A stretch of 64,000 bases of DNA from Sulfurovum sp. (GTDB lineage: Bacteria > Campylobacterota > Campylobacteria > Campylobacterales > Sulfurovaceae). Below are positions 16,228 to 25,648 of the stretch, in pieces. Position 1 is the first letter of the stretch; each line of letters opens with the position of its first letter. Location of the stretch: the NCBI GenBank assembly GCA_027062365.1, contig JAMOTK010000073.1, positions 1 to 64,000 of the forward strand. The letters run 5' to 3'. Position numbers and translations under genes: made by a program. A model generated the notes under the pieces. The model worked only from the letters and a program-made list of their open reading frames with translations, had not been told where the DNA came from and did not search any database.

Positions 16228-17613
16228 ATGAAAAAAAGTTTTTTTATACTATGGTTTTTTGTAGGTACTTTATGTCTATGGTTATTTCTACCTTTATATA
16301 ATTATAATGTAGATCAATGGCGTGTATTACATAAAGATTATAAACATGCATATTTAGGAATTAAGGCAAACAAAGCTTTTCTTAAAGTTTCGTATTTAAT
16401 TGATAACCCACAAAAGTATGATACTATTTTGATGGGTTCTTCTCGAAATAGTGCGATTAATGCAAATAATATATCTTTGAAAACCTATAATATTGATAGC
16501 CCTTTTAACATTTTAGATACAAATTTACAAAATTTACAAAATTTATTAAAAAATGATGTAAAAATAAAAAATATTTGGTTGGCAATTAATGATTATGATA
16601 TTTGGAAAGACCCAAAGAGTTTTGAAAAAGATTGGCAAAAAAAGATTTATCCATATAGTTTTTTTGAAAAATTAAAATTTTATTATTTTTATTTATTCAA
16701 AGGTATTGATAATAGAGATATTAGTGTTTGGAAAAATGATTTTTTTTTAAGAGAGGTTACAAATATTACGAATAACCCAAGCCCTAGTTATATTGAGAAA
16801 ATAGAAAAAACAATCACAAGAAATCCTGAATCATGGAAGAAAAAAATGACCAGTAGTGCAGGTAGCTTATTGGGATATAGTGGCACTTCTCATCGAATAG
16901 ATAAAGCTATTCATGCATTGAAAGAGATTAAATTACTTTGTGACCAGCATAATATTTCGTTAACGGTTTTTATGTACCCTAGTTTTTATAAAACTTATTT
17001 ATTATATAATCAAGAAAAAATTATTGAATTTAAACAAGAAATAGTAAAAATTACTCCTTTTCATGATTTTTATAATTTAAATGAGCTGTCTTTAAATGAA
17101 CTAAATTGGTTTGATACTAGCCATTTTAATTATAATATTGGTAACTATATTATTAAAAGTATTCAAGATAATACATTTTTGGTTACAGAAGATACGATTG
17201 ATAAGCATATTCTTGAAGATAAAAAAAAGATTCAGAATTTAGTAGATAAAATTTTACCAATTAAGTATATTTATCCTTTTTCTACAACGATAGATATATC
17301 TTTTTTAAGAGCGATATATATATTAAAAAATAAAACTACAAAAATTATTTTAGATAAAATAATATCAGATACAGAAAATGTACTTGCAGCGTTAGAGATA
17401 GAATCTGATGAAGGGACAATATTGACAGTATATTATAAAACAAAACCTGATTCATCTTATACAAAGAAAAATATTTTTATTCGTCATATAAAGAAAGGTA
17501 TAAGTAAGTATTCTCTATCAATACCTTCTTCATATCTGAAAAATGGGATAAAGTTTGAATTTTCAAATCAAAAAATAAGTTCTAAAATAAATACTTTGAT
17601 TTTATATCAATAA
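16228..17613 (+). CDS. SGNH/DltD-like membrane-anchored protein, O-acetylation partner of AlgI copy 1
   Basis: A 461-residue protein with one N-terminal membrane anchor (residues about 4-24) and a periplasmic body. It carries an SGNH block I-like M-G-S-S-R-N-S and a late F-D-T-S-H-F segment that supplies a D-x-x-H pair, the layout of AlgJ/AlgX/DltD-type acyl-transfer partners. A C-terminal extension of about 140 residues, predicted beta-rich, is not typical and may bind sugar. The gene is visibly richer in A and T than its neighbours, suggesting a separate origin. Substrate unknown; the role is inferred from position and SGNH motifs. Confidence 0.65.
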   Translation: MKKSFFILWFFVGTLCLWLFLPLYNYNVDQWRVLHKDYKHAYLGIKANKAFLKVSYLIDNPQKYDTILMGSSRNSAINANNISLKTYNIDSPFNILDTNLQNLQNLLKNDVKIKNIWLAINDYDIWKDPKSFEKDWQKKIYPYSFFEKLKFYYFYLFKGIDNRDISVWKNDFFLREVTNITNNPSPSYIEKIEKTITRNPESWKKKMTSSAGSLLGYSGTSHRIDKAIHALKEIKLLCDQHNISLTVFMYPSFYKTYLLYNQEKIIEFKQEIVKITPFHDFYNLNELSLNELNWFDTSHFNYNIGNYIIKSIQDNTFLVTEDTIDKHILEDKKKIQNLVDKILPIKYIYPFSTTIDISFLRAIYILKNKTTKIILDKIISDTENVLAALEIESDEGTILTVYYKTKPDSSYTKKNIFIRHIKKGISKYSLSIPSSYLKNGIKFEFSNQKISSKINTLILYQ

Positions 17614-17659
17614 TAACAAATAAATATTATTTTATATAGATGTTAAAGCTTCTTATCGC

Positions 17660-17665
17660 TATAAT
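17660..17665 (+). promoter_or_regulatory. -10 element for the second AlgI gene
   Basis: TATAAT preceded by CGC, about 40 bases before the TTG start at 17701. Its presence suggests the second cassette can be read separately from the first. Confidence 0.45.
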
Positions 17666-17700
17666 TAAAATTAAAGATTTTAACAAAAAGAGGCTTTCCT

Positions 17701-19107
17701 TTGCTATTTAACTCCTATGAATTTATATTCTTCTTCTTGCCTTTTAGTTTTTTTGTTTATTTTTATCTCAATCAAAAGCATTGGACGATAGCAGGTCAAG
17801 CATTTTTAGTTTTTGCTTCACTCTTCTTCTACGCTTGGTGGAATATTATTTATTTACCTTTAATAATACTTTCTATGACGGTAAATTATACAATAGCAAA
17901 AAAAATGATAGTTTATGAAGAAAAATCCAAAATGCTTTTAATTTGGGGCATAGTATTTAACTTAAGCTTATTGGGCTATTTTAAATATATGGACTTTTTT
18001 ATTCTCAATACGAATAGGGTCTTAGATACAGAAATTCCTATGATGGACTTGGCATTGCCTTTGGCTATCTCTTTTTATACTTTTCAGCAAATTGCCTATC
18101 TCGTAGATAGTTATCGTAAACAAACTAAAGCGTATAGCTTTTTGAATTATGCTGTGTTTGTGACTTTTTTCCCTCAACTCATCGCGGGTCCTATTGTCCA
18201 TCATGCTGAGATGATGCCACAATTTGCTAAGCTTAGAAATAAAGTCAAAAATTATTATAACATCGCTTTGGGGCTATTTATCTTTTCTATTGGGCTTTTT
18301 AAGAAAGTGATGATTGCTGATACCTTTGCTATATGGGCTACAGAAGGATTTGATATAGCAGAGAGTCTTACGATGTTAGATGCTTGGGTAACCTCTTTGT
18401 CTTATACTTTTCAACTTTATTTTGATTTTTCAGGCTATACGGATATGGCGATAGGAATCGCTTTACTGTTTAATATTAAAATTCCTATGAACTTCTTCTC
18501 TCCTTATAAAGCTAGAAATATTCAAGACTTTTGGAGGCGATGGCATATTACACTTTCTCGCTTTCTAAAAGACTATATTTATATTCCTTTGGGAGGCAAT
18601 AGAAAGGGCTCTATTCGTACTTATACAAATCTATTTACGACCTTTGTTTTAGGAGGGATTTGGCATGGGGCAGGGTGGACTTTTGTTTTTTGGGGTATGT
18701 TACATGGTGGGGCATTGGTCATTCATCGTCTATGGTCACAACTAGGTTTTAAGATGTATGGCTTTATCGCTTGGTTTATTACTTTTAATTTTATCAATAT
18801 CGCATGGGTCTTTTTCAGGGCAAATGATTTTGCCTCGGCGATAAAGGTTTTAAAAGGAATGTTCTTAGGAGAATGGGTGATGCCTGTTTCATGGACATTG
18901 AGCGAGTGGTCAAAGATTTTTGCAAATGAGACTTATGTTTTTGCTTGGATTATAGGGGCATTTATCATGGTCTTGGCTTTACCAAATTCCATGCAACTCA
19001 AAGAGAAGTTTAAGCCCAATGGTTTTTTTATGCTCTTTACGCTACTCTGCTTTTCGGCAATATTTATGCTCTATAGAAAGAGTGAATTTATCTATTTCAA
19101 TTTTTAA
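17701..19107 (+). CDS. AlgI-type MBOAT O-acyltransferase, copy 2
   Basis: A close paralogue of the product of 14740-16215: the same M-L-F-N-S-Y-E-F start, A-G-P-I-V-H-H-A-E-M-M-P-Q-F loop, F-W-R-R-W-H-I-T-L-S and I-W-H-G-A-G-W-T-F-V-F-W-G-M-L-H-G regions. The two differ mainly at the C-terminus. It should transfer acyl groups across the inner membrane for glycan O-acylation. The TTG at 17701 aligns with the start of copy 1, and AAAGAGG lies just before it. It is 12 bases from its own SGNH-like partner, so two complete cassettes stand in tandem. Confidence 0.92.
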   Translation: MLFNSYEFIFFFLPFSFFVYFYLNQKHWTIAGQAFLVFASLFFYAWWNIIYLPLIILSMTVNYTIAKKMIVYEEKSKMLLIWGIVFNLSLLGYFKYMDFFILNTNRVLDTEIPMMDLALPLAISFYTFQQIAYLVDSYRKQTKAYSFLNYAVFVTFFPQLIAGPIVHHAEMMPQFAKLRNKVKNYYNIALGLFIFSIGLFKKVMIADTFAIWATEGFDIAESLTMLDAWVTSLSYTFQLYFDFSGYTDMAIGIALLFNIKIPMNFFSPYKARNIQDFWRRWHITLSRFLKDYIYIPLGGNRKGSIRTYTNLFTTFVLGGIWHGAGWTFVFWGMLHGGALVIHRLWSQLGFKMYGFIAWFITFNFINIAWVFFRANDFASAIKVLKGMFLGEWVMPVSWTLSEWSKIFANETYVFAWIIGAFIMVLALPNSMQLKEKFKPNGFFMLFTLLCFSAIFMLYRKSEFIYFNF

Positions 19108-19119
19108 GAAAGAAGAACT

Positions 19120-20076
19120 ATGCAAAGTAAAACTTATCTAAAACTACTATTTTTAGGCTTATTCTTAATGATAGGCTCTGCGATTGGTTATGCCAATTAT
19201 TTTTCACAGCATTATCCTCTTCCTATCACTGACCGTATCTCTTTGGATGCCAAACTCAAATTTGTGCGTGAGCATATTGATGTGGATAAAGTAGATACGA
19301 TGATAGTTGGCTCTTCTATTGGGCTTAATAATATTTTGGGTTCTGTCTTGCAAGAGGCATCTACAAAGATACATTCGGTAATCAATATGTCTGTCTATGA
19401 AGCCACTACCCTCCAAGCCGAACAACTTACTCACTTAAGTGATACTTTTCCCAATCTCAAACGGATTATATATTCGGCTCAATATTCAGATTTTCCTCAT
19501 GCACGAAAGTATGAAGATTTTGATACAAAAAAGCTTATTAAATATATGAGAAATGAACTTAATTTTGCCAAAAGTTGGCTTGTCTTTTTTAGAGCATGTA
19601 GAAATATTAAGTTTTGTATGGAACGCCAGAGGGCTTGGGAAGGCAAACATCAGCAACGTAATAGGTTTGAGTATTTAGGTTTTGACAGTTCGGGAAGTGT
19701 GCCTTTGCATATTTATGGTGATGATATTATTGGACATCGGTGGCGAAGTCCTCAACCTGGGGTAATGCATAGCCAATCTTTTGCTGCTGTGGCACGAATG
19801 GCAGATAGAGCCAATAAAAAAAATATTAAATTTTATTTGGCACATCAACCTTATAGAAAAGGGCTATACGAAACAAATAAAGAGGTTAGAAATGCGATAG
19901 CATATTTTGACAAAAAAGTAGGAGAGGTTTTTACTATGGTAGATGGAAAGCTTATTGTCTTGCAAGAAGAGGGTTTAGGAGATGAATATTTTGCAGATAG
20001 GACACACCTTAATGATAAAGGTAGTACAATCTTGTCAAAAGTGATTGCCAAGTTTATTGATGACGCAGAAAAATAA
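19120..20076 (+). CDS. SGNH/DltD-like protein, O-acetylation partner of AlgI copy 2
   Basis: A 318-residue protein with an N-terminal membrane anchor (about 8-26). Block I reads I-V-G-S-S-I-G-L-N, and near the C-terminus A-D-R-T-H-L-N-D-K-G gives the Asp-x-x-His pair of SGNH enzymes. Its size and form are close to DltD/AlgJ-like partners of MBOAT proteins, which complete acyl transfer to the polymer in the periplasm. It lacks the long C-terminal extension of the partner of copy 1, so the two cassettes may act on different acceptors. The gap to rfbC is 13 bases. Confidence 0.72.
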   Translation: MQSKTYLKLLFLGLFLMIGSAIGYANYFSQHYPLPITDRISLDAKLKFVREHIDVDKVDTMIVGSSIGLNNILGSVLQEASTKIHSVINMSVYEATTLQAEQLTHLSDTFPNLKRIIYSAQYSDFPHARKYEDFDTKKLIKYMRNELNFAKSWLVFFRACRNIKFCMERQRAWEGKHQQRNRFEYLGFDSSGSVPLHIYGDDIIGHRWRSPQPGVMHSQSFAAVARMADRANKKNIKFYLAHQPYRKGLYETNKEVRNAIAYFDKKVGEVFTMVDGKLIVLQEEGLGDEYFADRTHLNDKGSTILSKVIAKFIDDAEK

Positions 20077-20089
20077 TTAGAGGAAAAAA

Positions 20090-20662
20090 ATGAAATTTAC
20101 AAGAACAAAGATAGCAGATGTAGTGATAATTGACCCTAAGGTGCATGGAGATGAGAGAGGATACTTTGTAGAGACCTTTCGTCAAGATTTATTTGAAGAT
20201 TTTTTAGGCTTTAAAGTCAACTTTTGTCAAGACAATGAATCAAAAAGCTCACGAGGGGTATTAAGAGGATTACATTATCAACTCTCACCCTTTTCTCAGA
20301 GTAAATTGGTGCGTGTGATTCAAGGGCGTGTTTTAGATGTAGCTGTAGATATTCGTAAGGGCAGTCCTACCTTTGGTGAGCATGTGACTGTGGAGCTTAG
20401 TGCTGAGAATAAACGGCAACTTTTTGTCCCTCGTGGCTTTGCCCATGGCTTTGTGGTTTTAGAAGATGATACGATTTTTGCTTATAAGGTAGATAATTAT
20501 TATTCCCCTGAGAATGACAGAGGAATGCTTTTTTCTGATGAAGCCATAGGAATAGATTGGCAAATAGAAGCCGAAGCCTTTAAGCTCTCAGAAAAAGATA
20601 TGAAACAACCTCTTTTAAAAGATGCCGATTTATTTGATTTTTCGGAGAACCTTTATGCCTAA
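20090..20662 (+). CDS. rfbC: dTDP-4-dehydrorhamnose 3,5-epimerase
   Basis: RfbC/RmlC epimerises dTDP-4-keto-6-deoxyglucose on the way to dTDP-L-rhamnose. The cupin sequence shows D-E-R-G-Y-F-V-E-T, Q-D-N-E-S-K-S-S, the catalytic R-G-L-H-Y-Q and the V-P-R-G-F-A-H-G-F block; 190 residues is normal. The start ATG follows AGAGGA. It overlaps the rfbD fusion gene by 8 bases. RfbA and RfbB, needed to make its substrate, are not in the window. Confidence 0.96.
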   Translation: MKFTRTKIADVVIIDPKVHGDERGYFVETFRQDLFEDFLGFKVNFCQDNESKSSRGVLRGLHYQLSPFSQSKLVRVIQGRVLDVAVDIRKGSPTFGEHVTVELSAENKRQLFVPRGFAHGFVVLEDDTIFAYKVDNYYSPENDRGMLFSDEAIGIDWQIEAEAFKLSEKDMKQPLLKDADLFDFSENLYA

Positions 20663-22679
20663 ACATATTTTGATTACAGGGGCAAAAGGGCAAGTTGGGC
20701 AAGAGTTGAATGCTTTGGTGGAGAGCAAGAATCATAGACTAGAAGATACCGTGTTTCATTTTACGGATAGAGAAACTTTAGATATTACAGATAAAGAAGC
20801 TTTAGAAAAGTATATTTACTCATATAAAATTAATATTATCTTAAATTGTGCCGCTTATACTGCTGTAGATAAAGCAGAAAGTGAAGAATCCCTAGCCTAT
20901 GCAGTCAATTGTGATGCTGTCAAAAATTTGGCAGAGATTGCTAAAGAAGAGGATATACAACTCATACACCTTTCTACAGATTATGTCTTTAATCATAACA
21001 AACATACACCTTTTAAAGAAGAAGATATGACCAATGCAGAAGGGATATATGCCCAATCTAAATTGGCAGGAGAAGAGGCAATAAGAGAGATAAATCCTAA
21101 GAATGCTTTGATTATTCGGACTTCATGGATTTATAGTAGTTTTGGGAATAATTTTGTGCAAACCATGCTAAAATTAGGACAATCTAAAGAATCACTGAGT
21201 GTCGTTTGTGACCAGATGGGTACACCCACTTATGCAAGAGATTTGGCACAATCACTCTTGGAAATTGTAGCACAAGGTTATAGCTCTGATGAGGTAGGAC
21301 TCTATAACTATAGTAATGAAGGCTCTTGTTCTTGGTATGATTTTGCAGAAGTTATCTTTGAATTGAGTCATATTCACTGTCAAGTAAACCCTATTGCCAC
21401 CGAAGCCTATCCTACCCCTGCGAAGAGGCCTCGCTATAGTGTTTTGGATAAAAGCAAAATAAAAGAAGCCTTTGCTTTGGATATTCCTTATTGGCGAACA
21501 GCCCTAAAAGAATGTTTGGAAGTGATTAAAAAGCAAGAGGGCTATCGTGCTAAGATTGGGATTATTGGTTCAGGTTTTATTGCTAGTGGCTTGGCTAAAC
21601 TGCTGACGCAACATGATGCCTATGATATTTCCTATATTTTAACGCGTTCAGACATTGATAAACGCGATAATTTTGCACAAAATAGTCTTTTGACAAATAG
21701 CTTAGAGGACTTAATCAAGACATCAGATTTAATTGTGGAGTGTAGTGGCGATGCAATTTATGCTACCGATACGATTGATAAAATTGTCAAAGCCTCTATT
21801 CCAGTCGTAACGATGAATTCAGAATTTCATGTAACAACTGGCTCATATTTTGTGGATAAAGGTTTGGTCACAGAAGCAGAGGGAGACCAACCAGGGGTTC
21901 AAGCGATATTGCATGAAGAGGCGATTGCTATGGGATTTCGGCCCGTGGTGTATGCCAATATCAAAGGCTTTCTCAACGAAAACCCAACAAAAGAAGATAT
22001 GACCTATTGGGGAGATAAATCCAATCTTAGCCTAGAGATGGTAACCTCTTTTACCGATGGTACAAAAGTCTCTATAGAACAAGTTTTGGTTGCCAATGGC
22101 TTGGGAGCAGGGCTAATTCAAGAGGGCTTAGTAAAGCTTCCTAATGATGATATGCTTGAAGGTGGGACGATTTTAGCAGACAAAGCCAAAGCATTGGGGT
22201 TTGCTGTGAGTGATTATGTACTCTCTTCTACGCTACCTGCTGGGGTCTTTTTGATTGTAGAGCATGACGAAGACCAAGAAGATGCTTTAAGTTATTATAA
22301 ATTGGGTCAAGGCCCTTATTATGTCTTGGAGCGTACTTATCATCTTTGTCACTTGGAAATTATTAAAACGATTAAACGCGTCCTTAGTGGTGGAGGTGTA
22401 CTGCTAGATAATAGTAATGCTCCTAAATTTTCTGTAGCAGGTGTTGCTAAACATGATTTAAAAGCAGGTGAAGTAATTGAGAAGGGTATAGGAAGTTTTA
22501 TGGTACGTGGTACAGCGATTAAAATTGCAAATCATCCCTCTCATATACCGATAGGACTACTTTCCAATGCCACCCTCAAAAGGGACATCAAAGAGGGAGA
22601 AAAAATTCATTTTGATGATGTACTTCTCCCTGATAGTTTGGCTTTGGATGTTTGGAAAGAGATTATTTCAAATTCCTAA
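20655..22679 (+). CDS. rfbD: Fusion: dTDP-4-dehydrorhamnose reductase (RfbD) + homoserine-dehydrogenase-like SAF protein (COG4091 type)
   Basis: Residues 1-290 are a full RfbD/RmlD: I-T-G-A-K-G-Q-V-G nucleotide loop, S-T-D-Y-V-F, Y-A-Q-S-K-L-A-G-E with the catalytic Tyr and Lys, and R-P-R-Y-S-V-L. After a linker of only a few residues a second Rossmann domain begins (I-G-I-I-G-S-G-F-I-A-S-G), followed by an E-G-D-Q-P-G motif and a C-terminal SAF-type domain (A-K-H-D-L-K-A-G-E-V-I). The second half resembles predicted homoserine dehydrogenases of COG4091, found in sugar-modification loci; its substrate is unknown. No frameshift is seen at the joint. The start at 20655 has GGAGAA before it; an upstream frame start at 20622 has none. 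Confidence 0.9.
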   Translation: MPKHILITGAKGQVGQELNALVESKNHRLEDTVFHFTDRETLDITDKEALEKYIYSYKINIILNCAAYTAVDKAESEESLAYAVNCDAVKNLAEIAKEEDIQLIHLSTDYVFNHNKHTPFKEEDMTNAEGIYAQSKLAGEEAIREINPKNALIIRTSWIYSSFGNNFVQTMLKLGQSKESLSVVCDQMGTPTYARDLAQSLLEIVAQGYSSDEVGLYNYSNEGSCSWYDFAEVIFELSHIHCQVNPIATEAYPTPAKRPRYSVLDKSKIKEAFALDIPYWRTALKECLEVIKKQEGYRAKIGIIGSGFIASGLAKLLTQHDAYDISYILTRSDIDKRDNFAQNSLLTNSLEDLIKTSDLIVECSGDAIYATDTIDKIVKASIPVVTMNSEFHVTTGSYFVDKGLVTEAEGDQPGVQAILHEEAIAMGFRPVVYANIKGFLNENPTKEDMTYWGDKSNLSLEMVTSFTDGTKVSIEQVLVANGLGAGLIQEGLVKLPNDDMLEGGTILADKAKALGFAVSDYVLSSTLPAGVFLIVEHDEDQEDALSYYKLGQGPYYVLERTYHLCHLEIIKTIKRVLSGGGVLLDNSNAPKFSVAGVAKHDLKAGEVIEKGIGSFMVRGTAIKIANHPSHIPIGLLSNATLKRDIKEGEKIHFDDVLLPDSLALDVWKEIISNS

Positions 22680-22681
22680 AA

Positions 22682-24571
22682 CTATTGTCTATCAAAAAGT
22701 CTATCTTCTATCTGTTTGAGAAGATAGAGTGCACCATTTTCTGTTAAGTGGTCTTTATCAAAATACATGGGAATACCTTCAGGTGTCAGTGTTCGGCATG
22801 ATTTTTCTTTTGTACACATCAGTTCAAGGGTAGAGATATATTCCATTCTCTCTATATCTAGGGCCTTTTTCATGGTTTTATCCATATTCAAAGTATATTC
22901 ATAGTCTCCAGCTTTTTGGTGAAGTAATGTGCTATCTTCTCCTTTTGGTAAATTTAGTAATAATCTAGGAAGAGATTGTTTGTATCTCATAGTCCGACCT
23001 AAAAAGATAACTTTATCTGTATATTGTAAGATATATTCAACTGTTTTTTTAATGGCTTTATTGTTTGTCTGATGTAAATTAGAAAGTGAAATAATAATAA
23101 CGTCAAAATGTTCTTTTTTAATCAATTCATCTCTTGCCCATGTATGTAATTTAATACATTCTTTATTCCCCCAATCAGAATTAAGTATTGGTAGACACCC
23201 AGCCGCAGTTACTTCTGTAAGTGTTTCATTTTCTTTTAATAATGATGCCATAGCTCTATAATAATGTGATGCATGACTATCTCCTATGAGTAAATAATTT
23301 CTTTTCTCCTTTTCGGGTACAACACATATATCTTTGTTATAAGAGTGTTCATAAGTATCTGTAGAGGTTAAAAAACATATACCTGAACGAAACTGCTTTG
23401 TACGGTCATAAGATATATAGTCACTCACTTTTTCTTTATATACAGTATTTTGAATTTGAAATATACTAAAGATATAATAGGCTAGTATAGAAAATATAAT
23501 ACTTACTATCACATGCAGATAAAAGACATTAAATTGTGTTAAGTATCCTTTTCTCATCTTTTCTTCTATATATCTCCAGCTTAAATAGCCAAGTAGAATA
23601 GAGAGAAGAAAGAGTGATATTTGTTCAAATATACTTAAAGTAGGACTTACTTTTAATTTATAATAGACAATTAACGGCCAATGCCATAAGTAAATAGAAT
23701 AAGAAGCATTTCCAATCCATCGGAACAATGCGTTGGATAAGAATATACTAGTATATCTCCCTTTAGACCCAGAATAGAGTATCAGTACTGTACCAATAGA
23801 AGTCCATAGTGCATTTATCCCTGGAAATGGGGTATGTGCAGTATAGAGATACACGGTTATGCCTATAATACTCAAACCTAATAGACTTAGTATATCATTC
23901 CATGTTCTATTAAGTGTATTACTTTGTACTCCGATGGAGACAAGACCCCCAATAATAAATTGAAAAAATCTTGTAGGGGATGAAAAAAATGCAAATGCAT
24001 TGTAGTCATAATAGATATATAGTTCACTCAAAATTAAAGATATGAAGCCTAATAATAATAAAATATATAAAATATTTTCTTTTTTTATTTTATAAATAAG
24101 TAAAAGAATAATAGGAAATAGCATATAAAACTGCTCTTCTACTGATAAAGACCAAGTATGAAGTAAAGGTTCAAATTCCATAGCAGTATTGAAGTAATCT
24201 GCTTGTGAATAAAAATAGAAATTAGAAAAGTAAAAAAGTGTAGAAAAAAGACTGTGAATATATCTCATGCCTTCATTTGGTAATAAAATAAAATAACCTA
24301 CAATAGTTGTGATAAATACCATAGAGAATAATGCAGGAGCAAGACGATAAATCCGTTTAATATAAAACTCTGTAAGTGAAAAGTTGTTTTGCCCCAATTC
24401 CTTCCATATAAAGCCTAAAATTAAATACCCTGAAATAACAAAGAATATATCTACACCAAGGTATCCTCCAGGTAATATTGATGGATTAATATGAAAAATA
24501 ACTACAAAAAGTACAGAAATTGCACGTAACCCTTGTATATCCCAACGAAAATTAAGTATGTTTTTTGACAT
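22682..24571 (-). CDS. Acyltransferase-3 / SGNH polysaccharide O-acetyltransferase (OafA type), first copy
   Basis: A 629-residue fusion of about 10 membrane helices of the acyltransferase-3 family with a C-terminal periplasmic SGNH domain. The start D-I-Q-G-L-R-A-I-S-V-L-F-V-V-I-F-H and G-V-D-I-F-F-V-I-S-G-Y segments are family hallmarks; W-S-L-S-V-E-E-Q-F-Y is also present. The SGNH part has G-D-S-H-A-S-H and F-D-K-D-H-L-T-E-N-G. Such proteins acetylate O-antigen or other surface glycans. It runs against the flow of the rfb genes and ends 3 bases after the rfbD-fusion stop. A second, diverged copy lies at 27.9-29.8 kb. Confidence 0.92.
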   Translation of the reverse strand: MSKNILNFRWDIQGLRAISVLFVVIFHINPSILPGGYLGVDIFFVISGYLILGFIWKELGQNNFSLTEFYIKRIYRLAPALFSMVFITTIVGYFILLPNEGMRYIHSLFSTLFYFSNFYFYSQADYFNTAMEFEPLLHTWSLSVEEQFYMLFPIILLLIYKIKKENILYILLLLGFISLILSELYIYYDYNAFAFFSSPTRFFQFIIGGLVSIGVQSNTLNRTWNDILSLLGLSIIGITVYLYTAHTPFPGINALWTSIGTVLILYSGSKGRYTSIFLSNALFRWIGNASYSIYLWHWPLIVYYKLKVSPTLSIFEQISLFLLSILLGYLSWRYIEEKMRKGYLTQFNVFYLHVIVSIIFSILAYYIFSIFQIQNTVYKEKVSDYISYDRTKQFRSGICFLTSTDTYEHSYNKDICVVPEKEKRNYLLIGDSHASHYYRAMASLLKENETLTEVTAAGCLPILNSDWGNKECIKLHTWARDELIKKEHFDVIIISLSNLHQTNNKAIKKTVEYILQYTDKVIFLGRTMRYKQSLPRLLLNLPKGEDSTLLHQKAGDYEYTLNMDKTMKKALDIERMEYISTLELMCTKEKSCRTLTPEGIPMYFDKDHLTENGALYLLKQIEDRLFDRQ

Positions 24572-24721
24572 AGTATAGCCTCTTTTTTATTGAATGTATT
24601 TTAACAGAATTAACTTTATTTAACTGATTAATAGATTTTTATTAATAGCTTCTGCTTTTTGGCTAAGGTGTTGGTAATTAAAAGTATGTTAAGATACTTA
24701 AATATAATATAAAGAAAAAAT

Positions 24722-25648
24722 ATGACATCCCCTCTTATATCTATCATAAGTCCTTGCTTTAATGAAGAACATAGTATTTATCCATTTTTAGAAAATATTC
24801 TACCTATTTTAAAAGGCTTAAATAAAAATTATGAAATAATTTTTATTAATGATGGAAGTATTGATAGTACTTTAAATATACTTTTAGAAGCCCAAAAGAA
24901 ATATAAACATATTCGTATTTTAAATTTAGCACGAAACTTTGGAAAAGAAGCAGCATTAACAGCTGGGCTAGAATATGCTAAAGGGGATGCTATTATCCCC
25001 ATAGATGTTGATTTACAACATCCTCCCAAAACTATTATTAAATTTATCAAAGAATGGGAAAATGGCTATGATATAGTTGTAGGTAAACGCCTCACTCGTA
25101 CAGGTGAAAGTCGATTAAAGAAAATAACTGCAAAATATTTTTATCATTTTTACAATAAAGTATCTAATATCTCTATTCCTAAAGATGTAGGTGATTTTAG
25201 ACTTATGGACAAAAAGGTCGTCAATGCCCTTAATCTTCTCCCCGAAAACCAACGCTTTATGAAAGGTCTATTTTCTTGGGTAGGGTTTAAAAGTATTTCT
25301 GTTGAATATCATCAAAATGAAAGGTGTGCAGGAGATAGTAGTTTTAATCAATGGAAACTATGGAACTTTGCAATAGATGGAATTACAAGTTTTAGTACAT
25401 TACCTTTACGAGTATCACTTTATATTGGGATTATTATCTCTTTCTTTTCTTTTCTTCTTGCCTTTATATTAATACTAGAGACATTTTTTTATGGTATTAT
25501 TATTCCTGGTTATGTTTCGACCATTACAATGATTTTATTTTTAGGTGGTATACAACTCATAGGTATTGGCATACTAGGTGAATATATCGGTCGTATATAT
25601 ATAGAGACAAAAAGAAGACCTATCTATATCTTGGAAAATGAGTATTAA
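24722..25648 (+). CDS. gtrB: GtrB-type bactoprenol glycosyltransferase
   Basis: A GT2-family protein (308 aa) with an A-fold N-terminal domain (S-P-C-F-N-E-E, F-I-N-D-G-S-I-D-S-T, P-I-D-V-D-L-Q-H-P-P with the metal-binding acidic residues) and two C-terminal membrane helices. GtrB moves glucose, or a similar sugar, from a UDP-sugar to undecaprenyl phosphate on the cytoplasmic face. It is the first gene of a gtrB-gtrA-gtrC set; TAATG overlap with gtrA shows coupling. Polyisoprenyl-phosphate transferases of related function (ArnC, DPM1) look alike, but the neighbours make GtrB the best call. Confidence 0.9.
   Translation: MTSPLISIISPCFNEEHSIYPFLENILPILKGLNKNYEIIFINDGSIDSTLNILLEAQKKYKHIRILNLARNFGKEAALTAGLEYAKGDAIIPIDVDLQHPPKTIIKFIKEWENGYDIVVGKRLTRTGESRLKKITAKYFYHFYNKVSNISIPKDVGDFRLMDKKVVNALNLLPENQRFMKGLFSWVGFKSISVEYHQNERCAGDSSFNQWKLWNFAIDGITSFSTLPLRVSLYIGIIISFFSFLLAFILILETFFYGIIIPGYVSTITMILFLGGIQLIGIGILGEYIGRIYIETKRRPIYILENEY

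Noticed and set aside
20622-20654. Longer start for the rfbD fusion
   Set aside because: The extra residues are encoded inside rfbC, have no ribosome site, and the family begins at the ATG at 20655 with GGAGAA before it.
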